Made by a program: the position numbers and the translations under genes. This document shows, piece after piece, positions 57,175-64,000 of a stretch of DNA of 64,000 bases. Within the stretch, counting starts at the first letter, position 1. Every line of letters starts with the position of its first letter. Under the pieces are notes generated by a model. That model had not been told where the DNA came from, made no database searches, and worked only from the letters and a program-made list of their open reading frames with translations. The stretch is from Thiopseudomonas denitrificans (GTDB lineage: Bacteria; Pseudomonadota; Gammaproteobacteria; Pseudomonadales; Pseudomonadaceae). The stretch is taken from assembly GCF_002866065.1 (NCBI RefSeq), contig NZ_LNJZ01000008.1:1-64000 (forward strand). The letters run 5' to 3'.

Positions 57175-57375
57175 CTACTGGCCGGACTTGCAGCTTTTGC
57201 ACGTGCTGATACCCAGCACCGAATACAACGGGCAATTACCCACCAGCCCTGTCACCACCGGCACCACACCAATCCAGCCCCACAACCCGATGTAGCCTGT
57301 CAGGGTCAGAGCGATCAGGATCAGCCCGACAACCACCCGGGCGGCACGGTCCCAGGACGCCATGTTTGCTTTCAT
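57175..57375 (-). CDS. DUF2892 (YgaP-type) small membrane protein
   Basis: A 66-residue protein with two membrane helices (about 13-28 and 30-45). The motif GNCPLYSVLGIST and the end CKSCKSGQ give three cysteines. It corresponds to the membrane part of E. coli YgaP, whose rhodanese domain is missing here. The ATG at 57375 follows an excellent GAGGAGGT. Confidence 0.85.
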   Translation of the reverse strand: MKANMASWDRAARVVVGLILIALTLTGYIGLWGWIGVVPVVTGLVGNCPLYSVLGISTCKSCKSGQ

Positions 57376-57444
57376 TGTCGCCTACCTCCTCTGTCAATGC
57401 ACAAGGCATTCTAGGCAGACAAACGACAGAATGTAAAGAAATTG

Positions 57445-57480
57445 ATTATAAATAAACAGAATGTTTCAGATGGAACATCC
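57445..57480 (-). promoter_or_regulatory. Candidate promoter and ArsR operator upstream of DUF2892
   Basis: On the minus strand a perfect TATAAT (plus 57445-57450) lies 70 nt before the DUF2892 start. An imperfect inverted repeat, GAATGTT and AACATCC around CAGATGG (57459-57480), covers the -35 side. ACAGAATGT is also directly repeated at 57426-57434 and 57456-57464. The position fits repression by the adjacent ArsR protein, but binding is inferred. Confidence 0.45.
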
Positions 57481-57801
57481 TCACGCCTGGCCGGCACAAT
57501 ACAGACCATGCAGGGTTTCAATGATGGCCATGGCCTGCGGGCTGCTGATGCTGTAGTAGATCTGGCGGCCGTCACGCCGGGTATCAACCAGTCCCTCACG
57601 GCGCAGCACGCCCAGCTGTTGTGACAACGTCGGCTGGACAATGCCCAGCCGGCGCTCCAGCTCACCCACATTCATTTCACCCTCTACCAGCTGACACAGC
57701 AACAGCAAACGGTCAGGGTTACCCAGTGCCTTGAGCAGCTGCCCTGCTCCGGCAGCATTTTTACGCAGCTGCTCAAAATCAAATTCTATTTCTTCAGTCA
57801 T
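57481..57801 (-). CDS. ArsR-family repressor, YgaV/BigR-like
   Basis: A 106-residue winged-helix regulator. GNPDRLLLLCQLVEGEMNVGELERRLGIVQPTLSQQLGVLR is close to E. coli YgaV and to BigR/SqrR. Two cysteines, one in LLLLCQL and one in the C-terminal LYCAGQA, sit where these proteins form a disulfide or polysulfide bridge on exposure to sulfane sulfur. It is therefore probably a persulfide-sensing repressor of the two genes that follow. The ATG at 57801 (MTEEIEFDF) is preferred to 57825. Confidence 0.86.
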   Translation of the reverse strand: MTEEIEFDFEQLRKNAAGAGQLLKALGNPDRLLLLCQLVEGEMNVGELERRLGIVQPTLSQQLGVLRREGLVDTRRDGRQIYYSISSPQAMAIIETLHGLYCAGQA

Positions 57802-58124
57802 TTGAGATAACCATCCGCTTATCATTCAGCTTGTTGGGGGGAAGCAGCACATCAGTCCTGCATGCTCCGGCCTGTACTGGAGGCACAGAGCACTGCCGGT
57901 GAATCATGGACATTCCTTCGGAAATGTCCCGCCTGCGACCGTTCAGATGCCCACAACAAACGCAAGAGACATTATTAATTCAGGCCGCAAATTTTATCCC
58001 AGATCAACTGCCAGTGGCAGGCCATACCCCTGATTTAACAGAAAACTTGATCCTGACGAGGTGTTTTTTCCGTTCTGCTGGATCAGCCCGGCAGCAGCTG
58101 GTAGTTTACCGGCGGCAAAGGCCA
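57802..58124. other. 323-bp spacer without a recognisable gene
   Basis: It lies between the ArsR gene start and the MFS stop. It contains an AT-rich part (about 57960-58070). I found no ORF with a ribosome site, no RNA gene and no strong hairpin. Confidence 0.5.
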
Positions 58125-59306
58125 TCATGACGCCTGCCTGTTTGGTACCCAGAGCGCCCAGAACAACCCCCAAATCAAGGCCCCCGCCCCCAGCCAGAAA
58201 GCTCCCTGCAAGGTGCCGCCACTGTTCAGCCACTGCTTGGTCAGCCACGGGCCGCCCAGCTGGAATACGCTATACAGGGCCACCAGCGCTGCCGACAGGC
58301 GCGGCCCCTGATGCGGGTGCAACGTACGCGCCAACCGTTGTGACAACAGTACCGTGCCCAGGAAGGTACCGCCCACCAACAGGGCGCACATCAACACGCC
58401 AAACGGGCCCGGCAGCAACAAGACAAACAGCACTCCCATCAGCTGCAGCGCATAGTTGAGCCGCAGCGCCAGACTGTCGCCCAGCAGAGAGCCGGCCTTG
58501 TTCCAGATCCAGGGTGCCGGCAAGGTCGCCAGCGCCACCACCAGCCAGCTGCCGCCCACCAGGAAATCCGGCATGTCATCCAGCTGCGAAACCAGGGTCG
58601 GCAAAAAAGTCATCGGCAGGATATAACCCATGCCGGCACCCGCATAGGATAAAAACAGCGGTGTGCTGTCGCGGTCCAGCAACCGGGTGCTGGGTGGCGC
58701 ACCCGATTTGTCGATCTGTACCGGCGAGGGTACATCCAGCTGTGCCAGCTGCCGCCAGCCCCATACTGCCAAAGGCACACTCAGCAGGAACGCCGGCCAC
58801 CAGCGCTGCGCACCGTCCAGCAGGTCGGCAGGCAGGCTGACCAGCCCGCTGGAAACGATCAGCCCCGCGCCCACCCCCAGATAGACCAGCCCGCTGGCAC
58901 TGGCGCGGCCATGACGGGCCAGCCATTCCAGAATCAGTGCCGGGGCCTGGACGAAGACGATACCGTTACTGATGCCATTGATCAGGCGCAGAAAGGACAG
59001 GAGTTCAAAACTTTCGGTCTGGGTTTGCAACAGGGTGCAAACGACGTTGATGCCCAGCGCCCAGGGCAAGACCGAACGGATTTGCTCGATACGGTGCCAG
59101 CGCATGGCCAGAACGGCCCCGGTCAGATAACCCAGATAGTTCCAGCTGGCAACATCGGCTCCCTGCTTGACGGTCAGTACGCCATCCTGGATCAGCAGGG
59201 GCAACAGGGGGGTATAAATAAAGCGCCCCAGTGTGTGGACAACCAACAGCACCAGGGCGCCCGCAAGAATGACCTTGAGCAGGTCAGGCGATTTATTGTT
59301 ATTCAT
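58125..59306 (-). CDS. MFS transporter, YbfB/YjiJ family
   Basis: A 393-residue membrane protein with about 12 helices. The N-terminal segment VVHTLGRFIYTPLLPLLIQDG and ASWNYLGYLTGAVLAMRWHR are typical of the YbfB/YjiJ family; RLINGISNGIVFVQAPALILEWLA covers helices 4-5. The substrate is unknown. The ATG at 59306 has no strong ribosome site. It appears to be a single-gene unit. Confidence 0.88.
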   Translation of the reverse strand: MNNNKSPDLLKVILAGALVLLVVHTLGRFIYTPLLPLLIQDGVLTVKQGADVASWNYLGYLTGAVLAMRWHRIEQIRSVLPWALGINVVCTLLQTQTESFELLSFLRLINGISNGIVFVQAPALILEWLARHGRASASGLVYLGVGAGLIVSSGLVSLPADLLDGAQRWWPAFLLSVPLAVWGWRQLAQLDVPSPVQIDKSGAPPSTRLLDRDSTPLFLSYAGAGMGYILPMTFLPTLVSQLDDMPDFLVGGSWLVVALATLPAPWIWNKAGSLLGDSLALRLNYALQLMGVLFVLLLPGPFGVLMCALLVGGTFLGTVLLSQRLARTLHPHQGPRLSAALVALYSVFQLGGPWLTKQWLNSGGTLQGAFWLGAGALIWGLFWALWVPNRQAS

Positions 59307-59471
59307 TGGCCGTTTGGAACCGGTTTTTTGTTTTGCTTAGTGTGCTTGGTTTTTATGTTTCCGGCTTTGAGACCATGGTCGGGTATGGAGCTGCGCCATT
59401 GCCCCCGTGGCAAGCCCCGCATAAAGCGACACCCTGCTTGAGCGGCCGGCCCCTGAAAGAAAGCCGTAAAC

Positions 59472-60272
59472 TCAAGGAGCGGCTGCGAGAACACGACCAC
59501 GTAACGCAGAGTCATCCGGCAGGGCAACAAAAAACGGATTCAGGTAACTGTCCCGCGCCTCATACGTCAGAGGATTGCCCTGCCAGTCCAGCACCAGCCC
59601 GCCGGCACCTTCCACCACAGCCTGGGCAGCAGCTGTATCCCACTGGGAAGTCGGCGAAAGGCGCGGGTACAGATCGATCCGCCCTGCAGCCAGCCAGCAA
59701 AACTTGAGCGAGCTGCCGGCACTGATGCGTTCCAGCGCTACCTGCTGCTGCAAACGCTCCATGAACTGCTCCTGTTGCGCACTGCCATGACTGCGACTGC
59801 CGGCCACCCGCAAGGGCTGCTGCACGGCAGACACACGAATCTCTTGCTGCCGGCCTGACTCAAGCACAGCCGCACCCTGCCCGCACCCGCCATAATAGAC
59901 CTGCCCGGCAGCCGGCACGCCGACCACACCGAACACCGCCCGCCCCTGTTCGATCAGTGCCACATTCACCGTGTACTCCGCACTGCCGGCAACAAACTCC
60001 CTGGTGCCATCCAGCGGATCGACCAGCCACCAGCGTTGCCAGCTGCGACGCTCGTCCAGTGCAATGTCGCAAGCCTCTTCCGACAACACCGGAATATCCA
60101 GCACCTGCGGCAGACCAGCGGCCAGAATGCGATGGGCGGCAAAGTCGGCAGCGGTCACCGGTGAGTCATCACCCTTGCACTGCACATCCAGCTCGCCACG
60201 CCAGTACTCCAGCGTCGCCTCGCCCGCCTGCCGCACCAGCAGCAACAGTGCATCCAGCTGCAGCCCGGTCAC
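59472..60272 (-). CDS. cysQ: 3'(2'),5'-bisphosphate nucleotidase CysQ
   Basis: A 266-residue inositol-monophosphatase-fold phosphatase that converts PAP to AMP during sulfate assimilation. Metal-site motifs: SEEACD, WWLVDPLDGTREFV and SPTSQWDTAAAQAVVEGAGG. The start is GTG at 60272, overlapping the nudE stop by 4 nt (GTGA). The order yrfG / nudE-cysQ matches Pseudomonas. Confidence 0.95.
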   Translation of the reverse strand: MTGLQLDALLLLVRQAGEATLEYWRGELDVQCKGDDSPVTAADFAAHRILAAGLPQVLDIPVLSEEACDIALDERRSWQRWWLVDPLDGTREFVAGSAEYTVNVALIEQGRAVFGVVGVPAAGQVYYGGCGQGAAVLESGRQQEIRVSAVQQPLRVAGSRSHGSAQQEQFMERLQQQVALERISAGSSLKFCWLAAGRIDLYPRLSPTSQWDTAAAQAVVEGAGGLVLDWQGNPLTYEARDSYLNPFFVALPDDSALRGRVLAAAP

Positions 60273-60829
60273 AGCTCACCCCGCTCGGCCAGCAGATCGC
60301 GCACGATATACAGCGCCGCCAGCGCCCGGCCCTCGGAAAAATCCGGATCGCGCAGCAACCCCAGCAAATCATTCAGATCATGAGTACGCACGCCCATCGG
60401 TTCCGGCTCGTCACCCGGCAAGCGCGACGGATACAGCTCACGCGCCAGTACCACATTGATACGCTGACTCATGTAACCGGGCGACAGGCTCAACTCGCAG
60501 ACATGCTCCAGCGAACGGGCAGCAAAACCGGCCTCTTCCTGCAGTTCACGGTTGGCCGCCTGCTCCGGGGTCTCGCCGGCATCAATCAGGCCCTTGGGCA
60601 GCGACCATTCGTGGCGGGCACTGCCGGCGCAGTATTCTTCGATCAGCACCGCCTGCAAGTCCGTGGTCAGCGCCACCACCATCACCGCGCCATGGCCATC
60701 GGCCTTGCCGCGCAAGCGTTCATAAGTGCGCTCCTGGCCATTGCTGAACCTCAGCTGCAGCTGCTCGACACGAAAGATATTGGTACGAGCCACTTCTTCG
60801 CAGGCAAGAATTTCCGGTTTGATGCGCAT
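60269..60829 (-). CDS. nudE: ADP compounds hydrolase NudE
   Basis: A 186-residue Nudix hydrolase acting on ADP-ribose, Ap3A and NADH-type substrates. The Nudix box is intact: GLIDAGETPEQAANRELQEEAGF. The N-terminal MRIKPEILACEEVARTNIFRVEQL is typical of NudE. The ATG at 60829 follows TGGAG; MELN just upstream (60841) is an alternative. Co-transcribed with cysQ; divergent from yrfG. Confidence 0.94.
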   Translation of the reverse strand: MRIKPEILACEEVARTNIFRVEQLQLRFSNGQERTYERLRGKADGHGAVMVVALTTDLQAVLIEEYCAGSARHEWSLPKGLIDAGETPEQAANRELQEEAGFAARSLEHVCELSLSPGYMSQRINVVLARELYPSRLPGDEPEPMGVRTHDLNDLLGLLRDPDFSEGRALAALYIVRDLLAERGEL

Positions 60830-60891
60830 GTTCAACTCCATCGGGCAATTGCAGGTATCATAACGCGAAACCATTACCCCCTGAACACGGC

Positions 60892-61578
60892 ATGTCTGAA
60901 CTCCCCTGGTCCGCCATCGATACCGTCCTGCTGGACATGGATGGCACCCTGCTTGATCTGCACTTCGACAATCATTTCTGGCTCGACTACCTGCACCAGT
61001 GTTATGCGCGGCAGCACGGCCTGACCGTAGCCGCTGCCCGTGAACAGGTAATACCACTGCTGGACCGTCATACCGGCCAGCTCGAATGGTATTGCGTGGA
61101 GTTCTGGACGCGACAGCTGCAGCTGCCGATCCGCGAGATGAAGCGCAAGCAGTCCGGCCTGATCGCCCCGCGCCCGCATGCACTGGAATTTCTGCAAGCC
61201 TTGCAGGCCGCTGGCAAGCGGGTGGCGCTGATCACCAATGCACACCGCCATTCGCTGGAAATAAAACTGGAAAAGGTGGCCATGGAGCCGTTGCTGAATG
61301 CCGTCATCAGCTCGCACGACTATGGCTATCCCAAAGAGCGCCCGGAGTTCTGGCAACATTTACAGGCAGAATTCGCTTTCGAGCCGCAGCGTACCCTGTT
61401 CATTGATGACAGCCTGGCAGTATTGCGCAGCGCCGCCGGCTACGGCATTGGCCACCTGCGTTGCGTGGCAACCCCGGACAGCCAGAAGCCGGCCAAGGAT
61501 TGCGGTGAATTTGCGGATATTGGCGAGTTTGCCGAAGTGTGCCGGCAGCTGGATGCCTGTCCCGCCAGGACAGATTAG
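60892..61578 (+). CDS. yrfG: GMP/IMP nucleotidase YrfG (HAD family)
   Basis: A 228-residue HAD hydrolase. Motif I VLLDMDGTLLDLHFDNHFW, motif II LITNAH, motif III lysine in YGYPKERPEFW and motif IV TLFIDDSLAVLRSA are all present. E. coli YrfG dephosphorylates GMP and IMP. The divergent start lies 62 nt from nudE. Its stop codon (TAG, 61576-61578) is the first triplet of the 143-bp tandem repeat. Confidence 0.93.
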   Translation: MSELPWSAIDTVLLDMDGTLLDLHFDNHFWLDYLHQCYARQHGLTVAAAREQVIPLLDRHTGQLEWYCVEFWTRQLQLPIREMKRKQSGLIAPRPHALEFLQALQAAGKRVALITNAHRHSLEIKLEKVAMEPLLNAVISSHDYGYPKERPEFWQHLQAEFAFEPQRTLFIDDSLAVLRSAAGYGIGHLRCVATPDSQKPAKDCGEFADIGEFAEVCRQLDACPARTD

Positions 61579-61861
61579 AGCCGCGCATGGCCCGCGTAGG
61601 TGCGAATTCATTCGCACACGTGCCCCATGGCCTGGCTTCTGTAGGTGCGAATTTATTCGCACATCTGCCCCATGGCCCGGCCAGGCCGGGCTTTGTCCGG
61701 GTAAATCCGGACCTACAGTAGAGCCGCACATGGCCCGCGTAGGTGCGAATTCATTCGCCCACGTGCCCCATGGCCTGGCTTCTGTAGGTGCGAATTCATT
61801 CGCACATTTGCCCCATGGCCCGGCCAGACCGGGCTTTGTCCGGATAAATCCGGACCTACAG
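61576..61861. repeat. Two tandem 143-bp units of dispersed palindromes
   Basis: Unit 1 at 61576-61718 and unit 2 at 61719-61861, near identical with an exact 143-bp offset. Each unit has two GTGCGAATTCATTCGCAC-type palindromes and one TCCGGATAAATCCGGA-type palindrome, joined by GCCCCATGGCC linkers. In unit 2 the first palindrome has a base change (CGCCCAC for CGCACAC) that breaks one pair. The units are non-coding. Confidence 0.9.
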
Positions 61862-61875
61862 TGGGGCGGTGCCTG

Positions 61876-62418
61876 TCATTTCTTTCCCGACATGCGCTGG
61901 AGCAGCGGGTCGCGGTCCAGCAGCTGGTGTTTGAAGACAGCCAGTACATGCAGCACGGTCAGTGCCACCAGCAGCCATGCAGCAGCCTCGTGCACCTGTC
62001 GAACCAGATCCAGCGTGCCGGAGCCAAGGGCAAACAGGGCCGGCACATGCAACACGCCAAACCACTCCAGGGCACGACCCGAACCGGTGGCCAGCAGATA
62101 GCCGGAGCACGCTGCCAGCAACACCAGCACATACAGCCCACCCTGCACCAGCCGGGCCAGACGTTGCTCCAGCCGGCTACCGATGGCCGGCAAGGCTGGC
62201 TGGCGCCAGCGCCAGAACAGTCGCAGCAGCATCAATACACCAACCAGTACACCCAGGCTCTTGTGCCACAAGCCAACACCGGCCTGTCGGCTGTCAAACA
62301 GGCCCAGGCTGGCCAGCCACAGGCCAAGGGCAAACACCGCCACCAGCAGCACTGCGATCAGCCAGTGCAGCAGGCGGGTGAAAAAGTCATGGCGGGGTTG
62401 CGGGGCTAGATCCTGCAT
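61876..62418 (-). CDS. Cytochrome b561
   Basis: A 180-residue membrane diheme cytochrome with four helices (about 17-37, 50-66, 90-107 and 140-163). Candidate heme histidines are in RLLHWLIAVLL, GLWHKSLGVLVGV, VRQVHEAAAWLL and TVLHVLAVF. CybB-type proteins pass electrons from ubiquinol; E. coli CybB can oxidise superoxide. The ATG at 62418 follows a weak GATCAAGG-like region on the minus strand. The stop lies 15 nt from the tandem palindrome array. Confidence 0.9.
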   Translation of the reverse strand: MQDLAPQPRHDFFTRLLHWLIAVLLVAVFALGLWLASLGLFDSRQAGVGLWHKSLGVLVGVLMLLRLFWRWRQPALPAIGSRLEQRLARLVQGGLYVLVLLAACSGYLLATGSGRALEWFGVLHVPALFALGSGTLDLVRQVHEAAAWLLVALTVLHVLAVFKHQLLDRDPLLQRMSGKK

Positions 62419-62446
62419 GGTGAATGATCAAGGAAAGGAAAGAAGG

Positions 62447-62466
62447 TCCTGCAATTTCACGCAGGA
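62447..62466. repeat. Short hairpin related to the one at 10741
   Basis: TCCTGC (62447-62452) and GCAGGA (62461-62466) around AATTTCAC; the copy at 10741-10760 reads CCCTGCG-ACTTCA-CGCAGGG. The stems have changed together while keeping pairing. A (GCCTGC)-type hexamer run follows at about 62478-62499. Confidence 0.5.
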
Positions 62467-62529
62467 TAGTGGACCCGGGCCTGCGCCTGCGCCTGCGCCC
62501 GGGAAGTCAGCCAGAACTTGTACCCGGTA

Positions 62530-62994
62530 CTAGATCTGCGACTGCAGGTAGTTGGGCAGGCCGATACGCTCGATCAGGCCCAGCTGTTTTTCCAGCCAGT
62601 ACATGTGATCTTCTTCGGTGTCCTTCTGCTGGGCCAGCAGCATGTCGCGGGTCACGTAGTCCTGCTCCTGCTCGCACAGGGCGATGGCGTCAGCCAGGTT
62701 TTTTTGCACCTGGTATTCCACCGCCAGATCACTGCGCAACATCGACGGAACATCCGTGCCCGGCTTGATTTCCTCCGGGCGCATGTCAGGGCTGCCTTCC
62801 AGAAACAGGATGCGGCGCAGGATGGCATCGGCGTGCTGGGTTTCCTCTTCCATCTCGTGGTTGATGCGCTCGTACAGCTTGAGCAGCCCAAAATCCTCAT
62901 ACATTCTGGAATGCAGAAAATACTGGTCACGCGCAGCCAGTTCGCCACGCAGCAACGTCACCAGACAGTCCACCACCTTTGATTTGCCTTGCAT
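62530..62994 (-). CDS. bfr: Bacterioferritin
   Basis: A 154-residue subunit of a heme-containing 24-mer that oxidises Fe(II) and stores iron. Ferroxidase ligands are present: E18, E51, H54 (MEEETQHAD), E94 (LAVEYQ) and E127/H130 (TEEDHMYW). A methionine at 48 is the heme ligand expected for Pseudomonas BfrB. The terminal NYLQSQI is normal. No ferredoxin (bfd) gene is adjacent within the window. Confidence 0.95.
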   Translation of the reverse strand: MQGKSKVVDCLVTLLRGELAARDQYFLHSRMYEDFGLLKLYERINHEMEEETQHADAILRRILFLEGSPDMRPEEIKPGTDVPSMLRSDLAVEYQVQKNLADAIALCEQEQDYVTRDMLLAQQKDTEEDHMYWLEKQLGLIERIGLPNYLQSQI

Positions 62995-63109
62995 GTCAGC
63001 CTCCCGGGTTGTTAGGTGCCTGCCAGCGGCAGGTCAATGGATGCATTCTAGCAGCTTTGCCCTTCTATCGGGGGCAGGTTGCTCCGCCATGGATAACCGG
63101 AATGTGCCC

Positions 63110-63216
63110 GTGCGGATGAATCCGCACCTACAGCAGTGCGCGCAGCTCCACCATTATTGTGAATGGGGGAGATCCTCTCAGTGCGGATGAATCCGCACCT
63201 ACAGCAGTGCGCGCAG
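63110..63216. repeat. 36-bp perfect direct repeat with palindrome, overlapping a gene end
   Basis: GTGCGGATGAATCCGCACCT and the following 16 bases occur at 63110-63145 and again at 63181-63216, 71 bp apart. Each copy holds the palindrome GTGCGGATGAATCCGCAC. The second copy contains the stop codon and last codons of the sensor kinase gene (stop at 63199-63201). Confidence 0.9.
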
Positions 63217-64000
63217 GGCGGCCAGATCGGCTTCACGGGCACATTTGCGGACATGCAAATAAAACGCGGAGCGGTGCGGCTGCTCGCGCAGCATGACATC
63301 CGCCCAGCGCATGATGTCGCTGACCGCGTTAACCTGCATCATGCCGGCCAGCGCACGGTGCTCGGCCGGATGCAGCACATGCTGCGTGTCATCACTACTT
63401 GCAGCGGCGAGCCCGTCTCCGTCTTGTCCGGCCGGCGAGAGCAAGCGCCGGATCACTGTTTCCAGCGCCTCACCCAGCTCGTTCCACTCCAGACTCTTGA
63501 GCAGCACGGCATCAAACAGTCCGTCGCCTTCCTGCACGCCATCACTCATGCCGGCACTGAGCAGGATCACCGGCACCTGCGACCAGCGCTGGCGCAACAC
63601 CGCCGCCAGTTGCAGCCCGTTGTGGCCGGGCAGGTAAAAGTCGGTCACGACCAGGTCCGGTGCGGCAGAAGTCACGTCGCGCAGCGCCAGCATGGCCTCA
63701 TTGCCGCAGGCAAAGGCGTGCACGGTAAAACCGTTATTTTCCAGTTCAAGCTCGAGCAGCTCCCGGATCGGGGCGGAGTCCTCGACCAGCCAGATACTGC
63801 GCCCCTGCCCCAGGCTGCCGGCATGGCGCGCCGGTACAAAGCCCAGCTCTTCCGGCACCAGCAGCTGCTCGGGCACACTGGTGACAGGTATCTCCAGCCC
63901 GACCCGGGTGCCCTTGCCCGGTGCGGTGCGGATATTGATCCGGCCCTGCATCTGGTCCAGCCACTGCTTGACAATGGCCAGCCCAAGGCCGATGCCCTGC
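63199..64000 (-). CDS. Hybrid sensor histidine kinase/response regulator, C-terminal part (partial)
   Basis: The frame enters from the right edge. The visible 267 residues begin in the ATPase domain (GIGLGLAIVKQWLDQMQGRI then GKGTRVGLEIPV), followed by a receiver domain (about 55-175 of the visible part): acidic pocket LVEDSAPIRELLE, phospho-acceptor in PDLVVTDFYLPGHNGLQL, and LLKSLEWNEL with the conserved lysine. A C-terminal helical segment of about 65 residues follows (HRALAGMMQVNAVSDIMRWADVML). An internal ATG at 63951 is not the start. The last residues (ALRALL) are encoded in repeat sequence. Input domain and partners lie outside the window. Confidence 0.9.
   Translation of the reverse strand, partial: QGIGLGLAIVKQWLDQMQGRINIRTAPGKGTRVGLEIPVTSVPEQLLVPEELGFVPARHAGSLGQGRSIWLVEDSAPIRELLELELENNGFTVHAFACGNEAMLALRDVTSAAPDLVVTDFYLPGHNGLQLAAVLRQRWSQVPVILLSAGMSDGVQEGDGLFDAVLLKSLEWNELGEALETVIRRLLSPAGQDGDGLAAASSDDTQHVLHPAEHRALAGMMQVNAVSDIMRWADVMLREQPHRSAFYLHVRKCAREADLAALRALL

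Noticed and set aside
61585..61865. CRISPR array
   Set aside because: There are only two 143-bp units, each built of differing palindromes; no regular repeat-spacer pattern and no cas genes.

Overview
The window looks like a chromosome segment from a Pseudomonadaceae-type gammaproteobacterium. It is GC-rich, and nearly every gene has a close counterpart in Pseudomonas. Several neighbourhoods match the P. aeruginosa core map: grxC-secB-gpmI-envC-ctpA-hisF-hisA-hisB-panZ, mutY-yggX-tRNA-Phe, sutA-glnK-ubiK-yifB, ubiC-ubiA and cysQ-nudE-yrfG. The fused MrpA/B subunit and short dispersed palindromes of the type GTGCGAATTCATTCGCAC fit this as well. The species cannot be named from the window.

Layout. 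0-9 kb: tail of an aldehyde dehydrogenase, an iron-dependent alcohol dehydrogenase, a 0.7 kb repeat-rich non-coding block, selO, a large MscS-type channel and nhaP2. 9-19 kb: a thioesterase, a flavoprotein, trhP, a complete IS5-type insertion sequence, a membrane GGDEF-EAL protein and uvrD. 19-23 kb: a BqsS/BqsR-like two-component system with a PepSY protein, divergent from a ferric-reductase-like membrane flavoprotein, with a BqsR-box-like sequence between them; a MITE sits at the stop codon of the reductase. 23-29 kb: a tightly overlapped Mrp Na+/H+ antiporter operon. 29-35 kb: a Tim44-like protein, small proteins, sutA, glnK (without amtB), ubiK, yifB and an HU protein. 35-43 kb: a chemoreceptor, ubiC-ubiA, a response regulator, secB-grxC-rhodanese and gpmI. 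43-52.7 kb: envC-like, ctpA, hisF/hisA/hisB (without hisH), panZ, an AsmA protein, mutY, yggX and tRNA-Phe. 52.7-64 kb: a second GGDEF-EAL protein, cytochrome c peroxidase, a small sulfide-type regulon (ArsR/YgaV, DUF2892, DUF442), an MFS carrier, cysQ-nudE, yrfG, a tandem palindrome array, cytochrome b561, bacterioferritin and the C-terminal part of a hybrid sensor kinase.

Most of the coding content is housekeeping. The most unusual signal is in the spacers. Two families of short intergenic elements have conserved inner sequence enclosed by long inverted arms, and the arms differ from locus to locus: three copies at 18.95, 46.7 and 47.7 kb, and three at 1.49, 1.80 and 2.01 kb. One copy occupies the place where hisH normally lies. 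Iron and redox handling (Fe(II)-type sensor pair, ferric-reductase-like protein, bacterioferritin, cytochrome c peroxidase) and c-di-GMP signalling (two PAS-PAS-GGDEF-EAL proteins and a REC-PilZ-like regulator) are recurring themes.
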